Source: Actinacidiphila alni (lineage in GTDB: Bacteria; Actinomycetota; Actinomycetes; Streptomycetales; Streptomycetaceae). From it: a stretch of 64,000 bases of DNA. The position numbers and the translations under genes were made by a program. Below the pieces are notes generated by a model. It saw nothing but the letters and a program-made list of their open reading frames with translations. It had not been told where the DNA came from and searched no databases. The stretch covers positions 62,001 to 126,000 of the forward strand of contig NZ_FONG01000009.1 in the NCBI RefSeq assembly GCF_900112845.1, given 5' to 3'. Below are positions 1-8,351 of this stretch, in pieces; positions within the stretch are counted from its first letter, which is position 1, and the number at the start of each line of letters is the position of its first letter.

Positions 1-1199
1 GCCGTAATTTCTACTCCGTCGATCCCAAGGCCATTCCGTCCAGGCTCGCCTGGGACGTCGGCACGGCGCTCGCGGACTCGCTGCTGGCCCGGCATCTGGC
101 GGACACCGGCGCGTACCCGGCGTCGGTGGGCCTGACCGTGTGGGGCACCTCCTGCATGCGCACGCAGGGCGACGACATCGCGGAGATCCTCGCGCTGCTC
201 GGCTGCCGGCCGCTGTGGGACGACGCGTCGCGCCGCGTCACCGGCTTCGAGGTGATCCCCGCCGAGGAGTTGGGGCGGCCACGGATCGACGTCACCGTCC
301 GGATCTCCGGCTTCTTCCGTGACGCCTTCCCGCACGTCGTCGCCCTGGTGGACGACGCGGTGCGGACCGTCGCCGAGCTGGACGAGGACCCGGCCGTCAA
401 CCACGTGCGGGCGCACGCCGACGAGGACTTCACCGGGCACGGCGACCGGCGGCGCGCGACCGCCCGGATCTTCGGCTCCAAGCCGGGCGCGTACGGGGCG
501 GGCCTGCTGCCGCTGATCGACGCCCGCAACTGGCGCTCGGACGCCGACCTCGCCGAGGTCTACGCCGTCTGGGGCGGCTACGCGTACGGCCGGGGCCTGG
601 ACGGGCGGGCCGCGCGCGGCGACATGGAGGCCGCCTTCCGGCGGATCCAGGTCGCCGCGAAGAACGTCGACACCCGCGAGCACGATCTCGTGGACGCCGA
701 CGACTACTTCCAGTACCACGGCGGCATGGTCGCCATGGTCCGGCACCTGACCGGATCGTCCCCGCAGGCGTACGTCGGCGACTCCGCGCTCACCGACCAG
801 GTCCGCACCCGCACCCTGGGTGAGGAGACGCACCGCGTCTTCCGGGCCCGGGTCGTCAACCCGCGCTGGATGGCGGCGATGCGGCGGCACGGCTACAAGG
901 GCGCCTTCGAGATGGCGGCCACCGTCGACTACCTCTTCGGCTACGACGCGACCGCGGGCGTCGTCGACGACTGGATGTACGAGCGGCTCGCCACCGAGTA
1001 CGTCTTCGACCCGCAGAACCAGGACTTCATGCGGAAGTCCAACCCCTGGGCGCTGCGCGGCATCACCGAGCGCCTCCTCGAAGCCGCCGACCGCGGTCTG
1101 TGGTCCGCCCCTGACCCGGACACGCTGGAGCGGCTGCGCGCCACATATCTGGAGCTCGAAGGCGACTTGGAGGGCGACGTGGCAGGTGACGACGCATGA
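1..1199 (+). CDS. cobN: Cobaltochelatase large subunit CobN, C-terminal part (5' truncated by window)
   Basis: C-terminal ~398 residues of the large subunit of the aerobic ATP-dependent cobaltochelatase, which inserts Co2+ into hydrogenobyrinate a,c-diamide. The frame is open from base 3, so the gene begins outside the window. Conserved CobN/ChlH-family blocks are readable: [17 protein letters not shown] near 706, [19 protein letters not shown] near 898, and a final [19 protein letters not shown]. The family also contains Mg-chelatase ChlH/BchH. CobN is favoured because all following genes are for cobalamin. The stop lies 46 bases before the partner chelatase gene, which fits a shared transcript. 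Confidence 0.96.
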   Translation, partial: RNFYSVDPKAIPSRLAWDVGTALADSLLARHLADTGAYPASVGLTVWGTSCMRTQGDDIAEILALLGCRPLWDDASRRVTGFEVIPAEELGRPRIDVTVRISGFFRDAFPHVVALVDDAVRTVAELDEDPAVNHVRAHADEDFTGHGDRRRATARIFGSKPGAYGAGLLPLIDARNWRSDADLAEVYAVWGGYAYGRGLDGRAARGDMEAAFRRIQVAAKNVDTREHDLVDADDYFQYHGGMVAMVRHLTGSSPQAYVGDSALTDQVRTRTLGEETHRVFRARVVNPRWMAAMRRHGYKGAFEMAATVDYLFGYDATAGVVDDWMYERLATEYVFDPQNQDFMRKSNPWALRGITERLLEAADRGLWSAPDPDTLERLRATYLELEGDLEGDVAGDDA

Positions 1200-1245
1200 G
1201 GACGCCGTCGACGAGGACCCGCGACCGTGACCATCTGGAGGCATC

Positions 1246-3315
1246 GTGAGTACGCCGTATCCGTTCACCGCGCTCGTCGGGCAGGACGACCTGCGGCTGG
1301 CGCTGCTGCTGAACGCGGTGAGCCCGGCCGTGGGCGGGGTGCTGGTCAGGGGTGAGAAGGGCACCGCCAAGTCGACGGCGGTGCGGGCGCTGTCCGCGCT
1401 GCTGCCGGAGGTGGCGGTGGTGCCCGGGTGCCGTTTCTCCTGCGACCCGGCGGCGCCCGACCCGGGGTGCCCGGACGGCCCGCACGAAGCGGGCGGCGGC
1501 GCCGAACGGCCGGCCCGCGTCGTGGAGTTGCCGGTCGGCGCGAGCGAGGACCGGCTGGTCGGCGCGCTGGACATCGAGCGGGCGCTCGCGGAGGGCGTGA
1601 AGGCGTTCGAGCCGGGCCTGCTCGCGGCGGCGCACCGCGGTGTGCTGTACGTGGACGAGGTGAATCTCCTCCACGACCACCTGGTGGACCTGCTGCTGGA
1701 CGCGGCGGCGATGGGCGCGAGCTATGTGGAGCGCGAGGGCGTCTCCGTCCGGCACGCGGCCCGTTTCCTGCTGGTCGGCACGATGAACCCCGAAGAGGGC
1801 GAGCTGCGCCCGCAGTTGCTCGACCGCTTCGGCCTCACTGTCGAGGTGACCGCCTCGCGGGAGACCGACGAGCGCGTCGAGGTCGTACGGCGGCGGCTCG
1901 CGTACGACGCCGATCCGGCCGCTTTCACGGCCCGTTGGGCGGCGGACGAGCAGGGGGTGCGCGAACGGATCGCCGCCGCACGGCGGTTGCTGCCCGAGGT
2001 GCGCCTCGGCGACGGCGCGCTGCGGCAGATCGCGGCGACCTGCGCGGCCTTCGAGGTGGACGGGATGCGCGCGGACATCGTCATGGCGCGCACCGCGACG
2101 GCGCTGGCGGCCTGGGCGGGCCGCACCGTCGTCCTGGCCGAGGACGTCCGCACGGCGGCGCTGCTCGCGCTGCCGCACCGGCGCCGCCGCAATCCCTTCG
2201 ACGCGCCGGGCCTGGACGAGGACAAGCTCGACGAGACGCTGGAGCGCGAGCGCGGCGCCGACGAGAACGACGGCGACGGCGGGGACGGGGACGGGGACGG
2301 GGACGACGATCCGGATCCGGACGGACCCGGCGGCGGACGGCCGCCGCAGGACGGGCCGGACGGCGGCCCGGAGAGCGGGCCGGACGGCGAGGCGGCGGAC
2401 GGCCCGGCCCCCGAGGCCGCGGGTCAGGACTCCCCCGACGCGGAACAGCCCGCGGAGCGGCCCCCGGCCGCGGGTGCCGCCGCGGGCGAGCGGCCCGCGG
2501 TGGGCGCCGCCGACCCCTTCAAGGCGCGGCACTTCGACGTGCCGGGACTCGGCGAGGGCGCGGCCGGCCGCAGGTCGCGGGCGCGGACCGCGCACGGCAG
2601 GACGACCGGCGCCCGCCGCCCGCACGGCCCGCTCATCAAGCTGCACCTGGCGGCGACCGTGCAGGCGGCGGCCCCGCACCAGCGGGCCCGCGGCCGGTCG
2701 GGCCGCGGTCTGGTGATCCGCCGCGACGACCTGCGGCAGGCGGTCCGCGAGGGCCGCGAGGGCAATCTCGTGCTGTTCGTGGTCGACGCCTCCGGCTCGA
2801 TGGCGGCCCGGCAGCGGATGAGCGCCGTCAAGGGCGCGGTGCTGTCGCTGCTGCTGGACGCGTACCAGCGGCGCGACAAGGTCGGCCTGGTCACCTTTCG
2901 CGGCGCCGGCGCCGATCTCGCGCTGCCCCCGACCTCCTCGGTCGACGCGGGCGCCGCCCGGCTGGAGAAGCTGCCGACCGGCGGCCGTACGCCGCTGGCT
3001 GCCGGGCTGCTCAAGGCCCGCGAGGTGCTGCGGGTGGAGCGGCTGCGGGACGCCTCGCGGCGCCCGCTGCTGGTCGTCGTCACCGACGGCCGCGCGACCG
3101 GCGGCCCGGAACCGGTGGCGCTGGCCGGGCGGGCCGCCCGCCTGCTGGCCGCCGAGGGCACCGCCGCGGTGGTCGTGGACTGCGAGTCGGGGCCCGTACG
3201 GCTCGGCCTCGCGGGCGCGCTGGCCCGGGAGTTGGCGGGTGTCGCGGTGACGCTGGACGAACTGCGCGCGGACACGGTGTCCGCACTGGTCAAGGACGTA
3301 CGGAGGGCCGCGTGA
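1246..3315 (+). CDS. Putative cobaltochelatase AAA-ATPase/VWA subunit (ChlI-ChlD-like fusion)
   Basis: 689-residue motor subunit expected to power CobN by ATP hydrolysis. The N-terminal AAA+ domain has Walker A GEKGTAKST at residues 36-44 and a Walker B-like LYVDEVNLLHD. A low-complexity linker (about 330-430) is very acidic, then proline/alanine-rich. The C-terminal von Willebrand A domain carries the MIDAS motif DASGS near residue 513. Mg-chelatase D/I and CobS/CobT share this architecture. Actinobacteria commonly use this single fused protein in place of CobS plus CobT, and the position directly after cobN supports the cobalt assignment. The GTG start follows a GGAGG ribosome site about 6 bases upstream. 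Confidence 0.9.
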   Translation: MSTPYPFTALVGQDDLRLALLLNAVSPAVGGVLVRGEKGTAKSTAVRALSALLPEVAVVPGCRFSCDPAAPDPGCPDGPHEAGGGAERPARVVELPVGASEDRLVGALDIERALAEGVKAFEPGLLAAAHRGVLYVDEVNLLHDHLVDLLLDAAAMGASYVEREGVSVRHAARFLLVGTMNPEEGELRPQLLDRFGLTVEVTASRETDERVEVVRRRLAYDADPAAFTARWAADEQGVRERIAAARRLLPEVRLGDGALRQIAATCAAFEVDGMRADIVMARTATALAAWAGRTVVLAEDVRTAALLALPHRRRRNPFDAPGLDEDKLDETLERERGADENDGDGGDGDGDGDDDPDPDGPGGGRPPQDGPDGGPESGPDGEAADGPAPEAAGQDSPDAEQPAERPPAAGAAAGERPAVGAADPFKARHFDVPGLGEGAAGRRSRARTAHGRTTGARRPHGPLIKLHLAATVQAAAPHQRARGRSGRGLVIRRDDLRQAVREGREGNLVLFVVDASGSMAARQRMSAVKGAVLSLLLDAYQRRDKVGLVTFRGAGADLALPPTSSVDAGAARLEKLPTGGRTPLAAGLLKAREVLRVERLRDASRRPLLVVVTDGRATGGPEPVALAGRAARLLAAEGTAAVVVDCESGPVRLGLAGALARELAGVAVTLDELRADTVSALVKDVRRAA

Positions 3316-3337
3316 GCGACGACAGGAGGGCCGTCTG

Positions 3338-3934
3338 ATGCCGCAGGGACAGCCGAATGCCGTACCGGACGACGGCCTGACGACCCGTCAGCGCCGCAAC
3401 CGGCCGCTGACGATCGTGCACACCGGCATCGGCAAGGGCAAGTCGACCGCCGCCTTCGGTCTCGCGCTGCGCGCGTGGAACCAGGGCTGGCCGGTCGGGG
3501 TGTTCCAGTTCGTCAAGTCCGCGAAGTGGAAGGTCGGCGAGGAGCGGGCGCTGCGCGTGCTCGGCGCCTCCGGCGAGGGCGGCACCGTCGCCTGGCACAA
3601 GATGGGCGAGGGCTGGTCCTGGGTGCAGCGGGACCTGGAATCCAGCGAGGAGGCCGCCCGCGAGGGGTGGGAGCAGGTCAAGCGGGACCTGGCCGCCGAG
3701 ACGTACCGGCTGTACGTGCTGGACGAGTTCGCGTACCCCATGCACTGGGGGTGGGTCGACACCGCCGAGGTGGTCGGTGCGCTGCGCGACCGGCCCGGCA
3801 CCCAGCACGTCGTGATCACCGGGCGCAACGCGCCGCCCGCGCTCGTGGACGCCGCCGATCTCGTCACCGACATGTCCAAGGTCAAGCACCCCATGGACGT
3901 GGGGCAGAAGGGGCAGAGGGGCATCGAGTGGTGA
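3338..3934 (+). CDS. cobO: Cob(I)yrinic acid a,c-diamide adenosyltransferase
   Basis: 198-residue CobO/BtuR-type enzyme that transfers the 5'-deoxyadenosyl group of ATP to the reduced cobalt of cobyrinate diamide. The P-loop TGIGKGKSTA lies at residues 29-38; further family signatures are YVLDEFAYPMHWGW and VVITGRNAPPALVDAADLVTDM. Length is normal. The ATG overlaps the stop of an eight-codon minicistron (3312-3338) that contains the AGGAGG ribosome site. The stop overlaps the GTG start of cobB, so translation is probably coupled. Confidence 0.95.
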   Translation: MPQGQPNAVPDDGLTTRQRRNRPLTIVHTGIGKGKSTAAFGLALRAWNQGWPVGVFQFVKSAKWKVGEERALRVLGASGEGGTVAWHKMGEGWSWVQRDLESSEEAAREGWEQVKRDLAAETYRLYVLDEFAYPMHWGWVDTAEVVGALRDRPGTQHVVITGRNAPPALVDAADLVTDMSKVKHPMDVGQKGQRGIEW

Positions 3935-5517
3935 CGTCCACCGCCGTGCCCCGGCTCGTCGTCGCCGCGCCGGCCTCCGGCAGCGGCAAGACGACGGTCG
4001 CCACCGGGCTGATGGCCGCCTTCGCGGCGGCCGGGCTCGCCGTCTCCCCGCACAAGGCCGGGCCCGACTACATCGACCCCGGTTACCACGCGCTGGCCTG
4101 CGGCCGGCCCGGGCGCAATCTCGACCCGTACCTCTGCGGGCCCGAGCGGATCGTGCCGCTCTTCGCGCACGGCGCGGCGGGCTGTGAACTCGCCCTCGTC
4201 GAGGGCGTCATGGGGCTCTTCGACGGCGCCGCCGGGCAGGGGGAGCTGGGCTCCACCGCACAGGTCGCCAAGATCCTGCGGGCGCCGGTCGTCCTGGTGG
4301 TCGACGCCTCGTCGCAGTCGCGGTCGGTGGCCGCGCTCGTCCACGGCTTCGCCTCCTGGGACCCCGGGGTCCGGATCGGCGGGGTGATCCTCAACAAGGT
4401 CGCCTCCGACCGGCACGAAGCTCTTCTGCGCGGGGCGCTCGACGAGTCGGGGGTGCCCGTGCTCGGCGCTCTGCGGCGCGCGGCCGACGTCCATGTGCCG
4501 TCCCGGCACCTCGGGCTGGTGCCCGCCGCCGAGCGGCGGCCCGAGGCGGTCGCGTGGGTCCGCGATCTCGCGGGGCGGCTGCGCGACTCCTGCGACCTCC
4601 CGGCCCTGCTGGCCCTGGCGCGCAGCGCCCCGCCGCTGGACGGCACCGCCTGGGACGCGGTGGAGGAGGTGGCGGCCTGCGGCGCTTCTCTCCCCAGCCC
4701 CGCCCCTTCCCGAAACCGGGGGTCGGCCCCGGACCCCGGTCCTCAAACGCCGGACGGGCTGAATTGTGCTTCTGGCACGCCCGTGGGCTCCGAGCCTCAT
4801 CCTCAACCAGCCCGTCTGGGGGCACCTCCCGGACGGAGTCTGGGGGAGTTCGAGGACCGGGGGTCCGGGGGCCGGCCCCCGGTTTCGGGAAGGGGCGGGG
4901 TAGGGGAGACAGCCCGCCGCAGGCGGCCCGTGGTGACCGTCGCCGGCGGGGCGGCTTTCACCTTCGCGTACGCGGAACAGGTGGAGCTGCTGCGCGCGGC
5001 CGGAGCGGAGCTCGTGACCTTCGATCCGCTCCGCGACGAGGCCCTCCCGGAAGGCACCGCCGGAATCGTCCTCGGCGGCGGCTTCCCCGAGATCTACGCC
5101 GCCGACCTCTCGGCGAACGAACCGCTGCGCAAAGCGGTCGCCGCCTTCGAGGGGCCGATCGCGGCAGAGTGCGCCGGACTGCTCTACCTGGCACGGGAGT
5201 TGGACGGCGCCCCGATGTGCGGGGTGCTCGACGCCGGGGCGACGATGACCGACCGCCTGACATTGGGCTACCGCGAGGCCGTCGCGCTGGGCGACAGCGT
5301 CCTGGCACCGGCGGGCCTGCGCCTGCGCGGTCACGAATTCCACCGGACGCGAGTTGCGCCGGGCGCGGGCCCGGCACCGGCGTGGGGCCTGACCGGCGGC
5401 ACCGGCCGCCGGGTGGAGGGCTTCACCACCACGGACGTGCATGCCTCGTATCTGCATGTGCACTGGGCCGCCGAGCCGTCGCTGGCACGGCGCTTCGTAG
5501 AGAGGTGTGCGCGATGA
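3931..5517 (+). CDS. cobB: Cobyrinate a,c-diamide synthase with an in-frame repeat insertion
   Basis: Glutamine amidotransferase that amidates the a and c carboxylates of hydrogenobyrinate. The N-terminal dethiobiotin-synthetase-like domain starts with P-loop ASGSGKTT (about 14-22) and has SPHKAGPDYIDPGYH and EGVMGLFDG. The C-terminal amidotransferase domain has the nucleophile region IAAECAGLLYL (Cys near residue 414) and GHEFHRTR. The predicted 528 residues exceed the usual ~450. Residues ~253-326 are encoded by a large inverted repeat (4689-4910) that happens to stay open in this frame. It falls in the linker between the two domains, so activity may be retained. Two adjacent GTG codons (3928, 3931) are possible starts. 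Confidence 0.93.
   Translation: MTSTAVPRLVVAAPASGSGKTTVATGLMAAFAAAGLAVSPHKAGPDYIDPGYHALACGRPGRNLDPYLCGPERIVPLFAHGAAGCELALVEGVMGLFDGAAGQGELGSTAQVAKILRAPVVLVVDASSQSRSVAALVHGFASWDPGVRIGGVILNKVASDRHEALLRGALDESGVPVLGALRRAADVHVPSRHLGLVPAAERRPEAVAWVRDLAGRLRDSCDLPALLALARSAPPLDGTAWDAVEEVAACGASLPSPAPSRNRGSAPDPGPQTPDGLNCASGTPVGSEPHPQPARLGAPPGRSLGEFEDRGSGGRPPVSGRGGVGETARRRRPVVTVAGGAAFTFAYAEQVELLRAAGAELVTFDPLRDEALPEGTAGIVLGGGFPEIYAADLSANEPLRKAVAAFEGPIAAECAGLLYLARELDGAPMCGVLDAGATMTDRLTLGYREAVALGDSVLAPAGLRLRGHEFHRTRVAPGAGPAPAWGLTGGTGRRVEGFTTTDVHASYLHVHWAAEPSLARRFVERCAR
4689..4910. repeat. Large inverted repeat inside cobB
   Basis: Left arm (4689-4762) and right arm (4808-4910) share CCCCGCCCCTTCCCGAAACC, GGACCCCGGTCCTC-like and GACGGGCTG blocks in opposite orientation. 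The right arm is interrupted by a 32-bp mini-palindrome (4817-4848). The element is translated in frame as a Pro/Gly/Ser-rich linker of CobB. It is of the kind usually seen between Streptomyces genes. Confidence 0.88.
4817..4848 (-). repeat. Nested mini-palindrome, copy A
   Basis: On the minus strand it reads CTCCCCCAG-ACTCCGTCCGGG-AGGTGCCCCCA. It interrupts the right arm of the cobB inverted repeat; the left arm lacks it. Copy B is at 50294-50324. Confidence 0.8.
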
Positions 5518-6245
5518 CCGCGCTGCTGACCGGCGTCGGGGTGGGCCCCGGCGACCCGGAGCTGGTGACCGTCAAGGGAGTGAACGCGCTGCGCGCGGCC
5601 GCGGCCGTCGTCGTACCGGTGCTGGACACCGGCGAGCGCGGTCGCGCCGAGGCGACGGTGCTGCATTACGTGGACGCCGAGCGCGTCGTCCGCGTGGTGT
5701 TCGCGCTGAACGAGCGGACCGACCGGGCGCGGCGCGAGGCGGCGTGGGACGCGGCGGGCGCGCGGGTGGCCGAGCTGCTGCGGGAGCACGGCACGGTGGC
5801 CTTCGCGACGATCGGCGACCCGAATGTGTACTCCACGTTCACGTATCTGGCGCACACCATCAGGGAGTTGGTGCCCGGCGTGCGGGTGGAGACGGTGCCG
5901 GGGATCACGGCGATGCAGGAGCTGGCAGCGCGCGGCGGCGCCGTACTGACCGAGGGCACCGAGCCGTTGACGCTGGTCCCGGTGACGGCGGGGGCGGCGG
6001 TGCTGAAGGAGGCGCTGGCCGGTCCCGGCACGGTCGTGGCGTACAAATTCGGGCGGCTGGCCGCCGAGGTCGCGGCGGCGCTGCGCGAGACGGGCAGGAC
6101 CGAGGGCGCGGTGTGGGGCAGTTCGCTGGGGCTGCCGGAGGAGTCGATCCGGCCCGCGGCGGAGCTGCTGGACGGGCCGCTGCCGTATCTGTCGACGCTG
6201 ATCGCGCCCGCGCGGCGCGACGGCGGCCGAGGGGGGAAGCTGTGA
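5514..6245 (+). CDS. cobI: Precorrin-2 C20-methyltransferase
   Basis: 243-residue SAM-dependent tetrapyrrole methylase that adds the C20 methyl group to precorrin-2, giving precorrin-3A. The glycine-rich GVGPGDPELVTVKG near the N-terminus and the later FATIGDPNVYSTF and VPGITAMQELAARGG blocks are characteristic of CobI/CbiL. The ATG overlaps the cobB stop (ATGA), and the stop overlaps the cobM GTG, so the gene is inside a tightly packed operon. CbiL, the cobalt-factor version, has the same fold and cannot be excluded from sequence alone. Confidence 0.93.
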   Translation: MTALLTGVGVGPGDPELVTVKGVNALRAAAAVVVPVLDTGERGRAEATVLHYVDAERVVRVVFALNERTDRARREAAWDAAGARVAELLREHGTVAFATIGDPNVYSTFTYLAHTIRELVPGVRVETVPGITAMQELAARGGAVLTEGTEPLTLVPVTAGAAVLKEALAGPGTVVAYKFGRLAAEVAAALRETGRTEGAVWGSSLGLPEESIRPAAELLDGPLPYLSTLIAPARRDGGRGGKL

Positions 6246-7099
6246 GCGCGGCGCAGGCCCCGGCCGGGGCGAAGGTGACGATCGTCGGCGCGGGCCCGGG
6301 CGCGGCGGATCTGCTGACCTTCCGGGCGGCGCGGGCCATCGCCGAGGCGGACGTCGTGATCTGGGCGGCGAGCCTGGTCCAGGCGGAGGTGCTGGAGCAC
6401 GCCCGCGCGGACGCGGAGATCCTGGACTCGGCGGCGATGTCCCTGGAGGACGTGGTCGCGGTGTACGGGCGGGCGCTGCGCGAGGGGCTGCGGGTGGCGC
6501 GGATCCACTCCGGCGACCCGGCGCTGTGGGGCGGCACGCAGGAGCAGGTGGACCGGTGCGCGGCGCTCGGCATCGCGGTCGAGATCGTGCCGGGCGTGTC
6601 CTCCTTCTCGGCCGTCGCGGCGCTGGCCGGGCGGGAGTTGACGATTCCCGAGGTGGCGCAGTCGGTGATCCTGACCCGGCTGGGCGGCGGCAAGACGCCG
6701 ATGCCGCCGGGCGAGGAGGTCAGGGAATTCGCCCGGCACGGTACGACGATGGCGGTGTTCCTGTCCGCGGCCCGGTCGGGTCAACTGGCCGCCGAGCTGC
6801 TGGAGGGCGGCTACCGCACCGACACCCCGGTGCTGATCGCCCATCAGGTCACGTGGCCCGAGGAGCTGTTGCTGCGCTGCACGGTCGGCACGCTGGAGGC
6901 GACCGTCAAGGAGCACAAGCTGTGGAAGCACACGCTCTTCCTGGTCGGCCCGGCGCTCGCGGCGTCCGGGACCCGCTCGCACCTCTACCACCCGGGGCAC
7001 TTCCACGGTTTCCGGCGGGCCGATCCGGCGGCGCGGCGCGCGCTGCGGGAGTCGCGGGCGGGCGAGGAAGCGCGGGAGCCTCGTGAGTCCCATGGGTGA
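6242..7099 (+). CDS. cobM: Precorrin-4 C11-methyltransferase
   Basis: 285-residue tetrapyrrole methylase acting on C11 of precorrin-4. Family features are VTIVGAGPGAADLLTFRAAR at the N-terminus, the substrate/SAM loop HSGDPALWGGTQEQ, VPGVSSFSAVAALAGREL and VILTRLGGGKTPMP. GTG at 6242 overlaps the cobI stop. The C-terminal ~30 residues are charged and not typical of the family; their coding sequence overlaps the start of cobL by 17 bases. Confidence 0.93.
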   Translation: MSAAQAPAGAKVTIVGAGPGAADLLTFRAARAIAEADVVIWAASLVQAEVLEHARADAEILDSAAMSLEDVVAVYGRALREGLRVARIHSGDPALWGGTQEQVDRCAALGIAVEIVPGVSSFSAVAALAGRELTIPEVAQSVILTRLGGGKTPMPPGEEVREFARHGTTMAVFLSAARSGQLAAELLEGGYRTDTPVLIAHQVTWPEELLLRCTVGTLEATVKEHKLWKHTLFLVGPALAASGTRSHLYHPGHFHGFRRADPAARRALRESRAGEEAREPRESHG

Positions 7100-8351
7100 C
7101 GGCGTGATCACGGTGCTCGGCATGGGCACGGGCGGGGCGCCGCCCGTGGTCGGCGGCGCCGATCTGGTGGTGGGCGCCGCCCGCCACCTGGAGGCCGCCG
7201 AACTGCCGTCCGGCGTACGGCGGCTGGTGCTCGGCCCGCTCTCGCCCGCGCTGGACACGATCGCGGAGTACGTGGCCGCGCCCGGCGCCCGGGTGGTGGT
7301 GCTGGCCTCCGGCGATCCCGGATTCTTCGGCATCGTACGGGCGTTGGGCGCGCGGTTCGGCGCGGCGGCCCTCGACGTACGGCCGTCGTCGCCGTCGGTC
7401 GCGGTGGCCTTCGCGCGGCTCGGGCTGCGCTGGGACGACGCGGTGGTGGTCAGCGCGCACGGCCGCGAGCTGCGGACCGCGGTGCATGTGTGCCGGGCGC
7501 ACCCCAAGACGGCCGTGCTGACCGGACCGGGCGCCGGGCCCGCGGAGTTGGGCGCCGCCCTGGCCCGTACCGGCCTGGCGCGCACTCTCGTCGTCGGCTC
7601 GGCGCTCGGTACGGACGCGGAGCGCGTGGAGCGGGTCACGCCGGAGCAGGCCGCCGCCCGCGACTGGTCGGCGGCCGGGGCCGCGGTCGTGCTGTGCCTG
7701 GCCGACGCGGCGCTCGACGGGCGGGCCGGCGCCTCCCGTACGGTCGCCGGCGCGCCGGTCGCGCCCGCCGGGTGGGCGCTGCCCGAGGAGGACTTCGCGC
7801 ACCGCGACTCGATGGTCACCAAGGCCGAGGTGCGGGCGCTGGCCCTGGCCAGGCTCGGGCCGCGCACCGGGGACCTGGTGTGGGACGTCGGCGCCGGGTC
7901 CGGCGCGGTCGCGGTGGAGTGCGCCCGGTTCGGCGCCGCCGTGATCGCCGTGGAGAAGACGGCCGACGGCGCCGGCCGGGTGCGGGCGAACGCCGCCGCG
8001 CACGGTGTCGAGGTGCAGGTCGTGCACGGCGAGGCGCCCGCGGCGCTCGACGGGCTGCCGGCGCCCGACGCGGTGTTCGTCGGGGGCGGCGGGCGGGAGC
8101 TGGCCGCGATCGTGACGGCGTGCGCCAGGCGGGCGCGGCGCTCGGTCGTGGTGACGCTGGCCGCCGTCGACCGGGTGCCGGAGGTACGGGGCGCGCTGCG
8201 CGCCGCCGGGTGGGTGCCCGACGGTGTCCTGCTCCAGTCGTCGCGGCTCGCGCCGCTGCCCGGGGACGTGACGCGGCTGGCCGCGGCGAATCCGGTGTTC
8301 GTGCTGTGGGCGCGGCCCGCGTCCGCCACCAGTGAAGGGGAATCTCTGTGA
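7083..8351 (+). CDS. cobL: Precorrin-6Y C5,15-methyltransferase (decarboxylating), CbiE-CbiT fusion
   Basis: 422-residue bifunctional enzyme. The N-terminal CbiE-type methylase domain (about 1-200; VITVLGMGTGG, LASGDPGFFGIVRAL) methylates C5. The C-terminal CbiT-type Rossmann domain (about 230-410; DSMVTKAEVRALALARLG and SAM loop VWDVGAGSGAVAVE) methylates C15 and decarboxylates the C12 acetate. GTG at 7083 lies inside the end of cobM; an in-frame ATG at 7092 is an alternative start. The stop overlaps the GTG of the next gene. Confidence 0.93.
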   Translation: MSPMGDGVITVLGMGTGGAPPVVGGADLVVGAARHLEAAELPSGVRRLVLGPLSPALDTIAEYVAAPGARVVVLASGDPGFFGIVRALGARFGAAALDVRPSSPSVAVAFARLGLRWDDAVVVSAHGRELRTAVHVCRAHPKTAVLTGPGAGPAELGAALARTGLARTLVVGSALGTDAERVERVTPEQAAARDWSAAGAAVVLCLADAALDGRAGASRTVAGAPVAPAGWALPEEDFAHRDSMVTKAEVRALALARLGPRTGDLVWDVGAGSGAVAVECARFGAAVIAVEKTADGAGRVRANAAAHGVEVQVVHGEAPAALDGLPAPDAVFVGGGGRELAAIVTACARRARRSVVVTLAAVDRVPEVRGALRAAGWVPDGVLLQSSRLAPLPGDVTRLAAANPVFVLWARPASATSEGESL

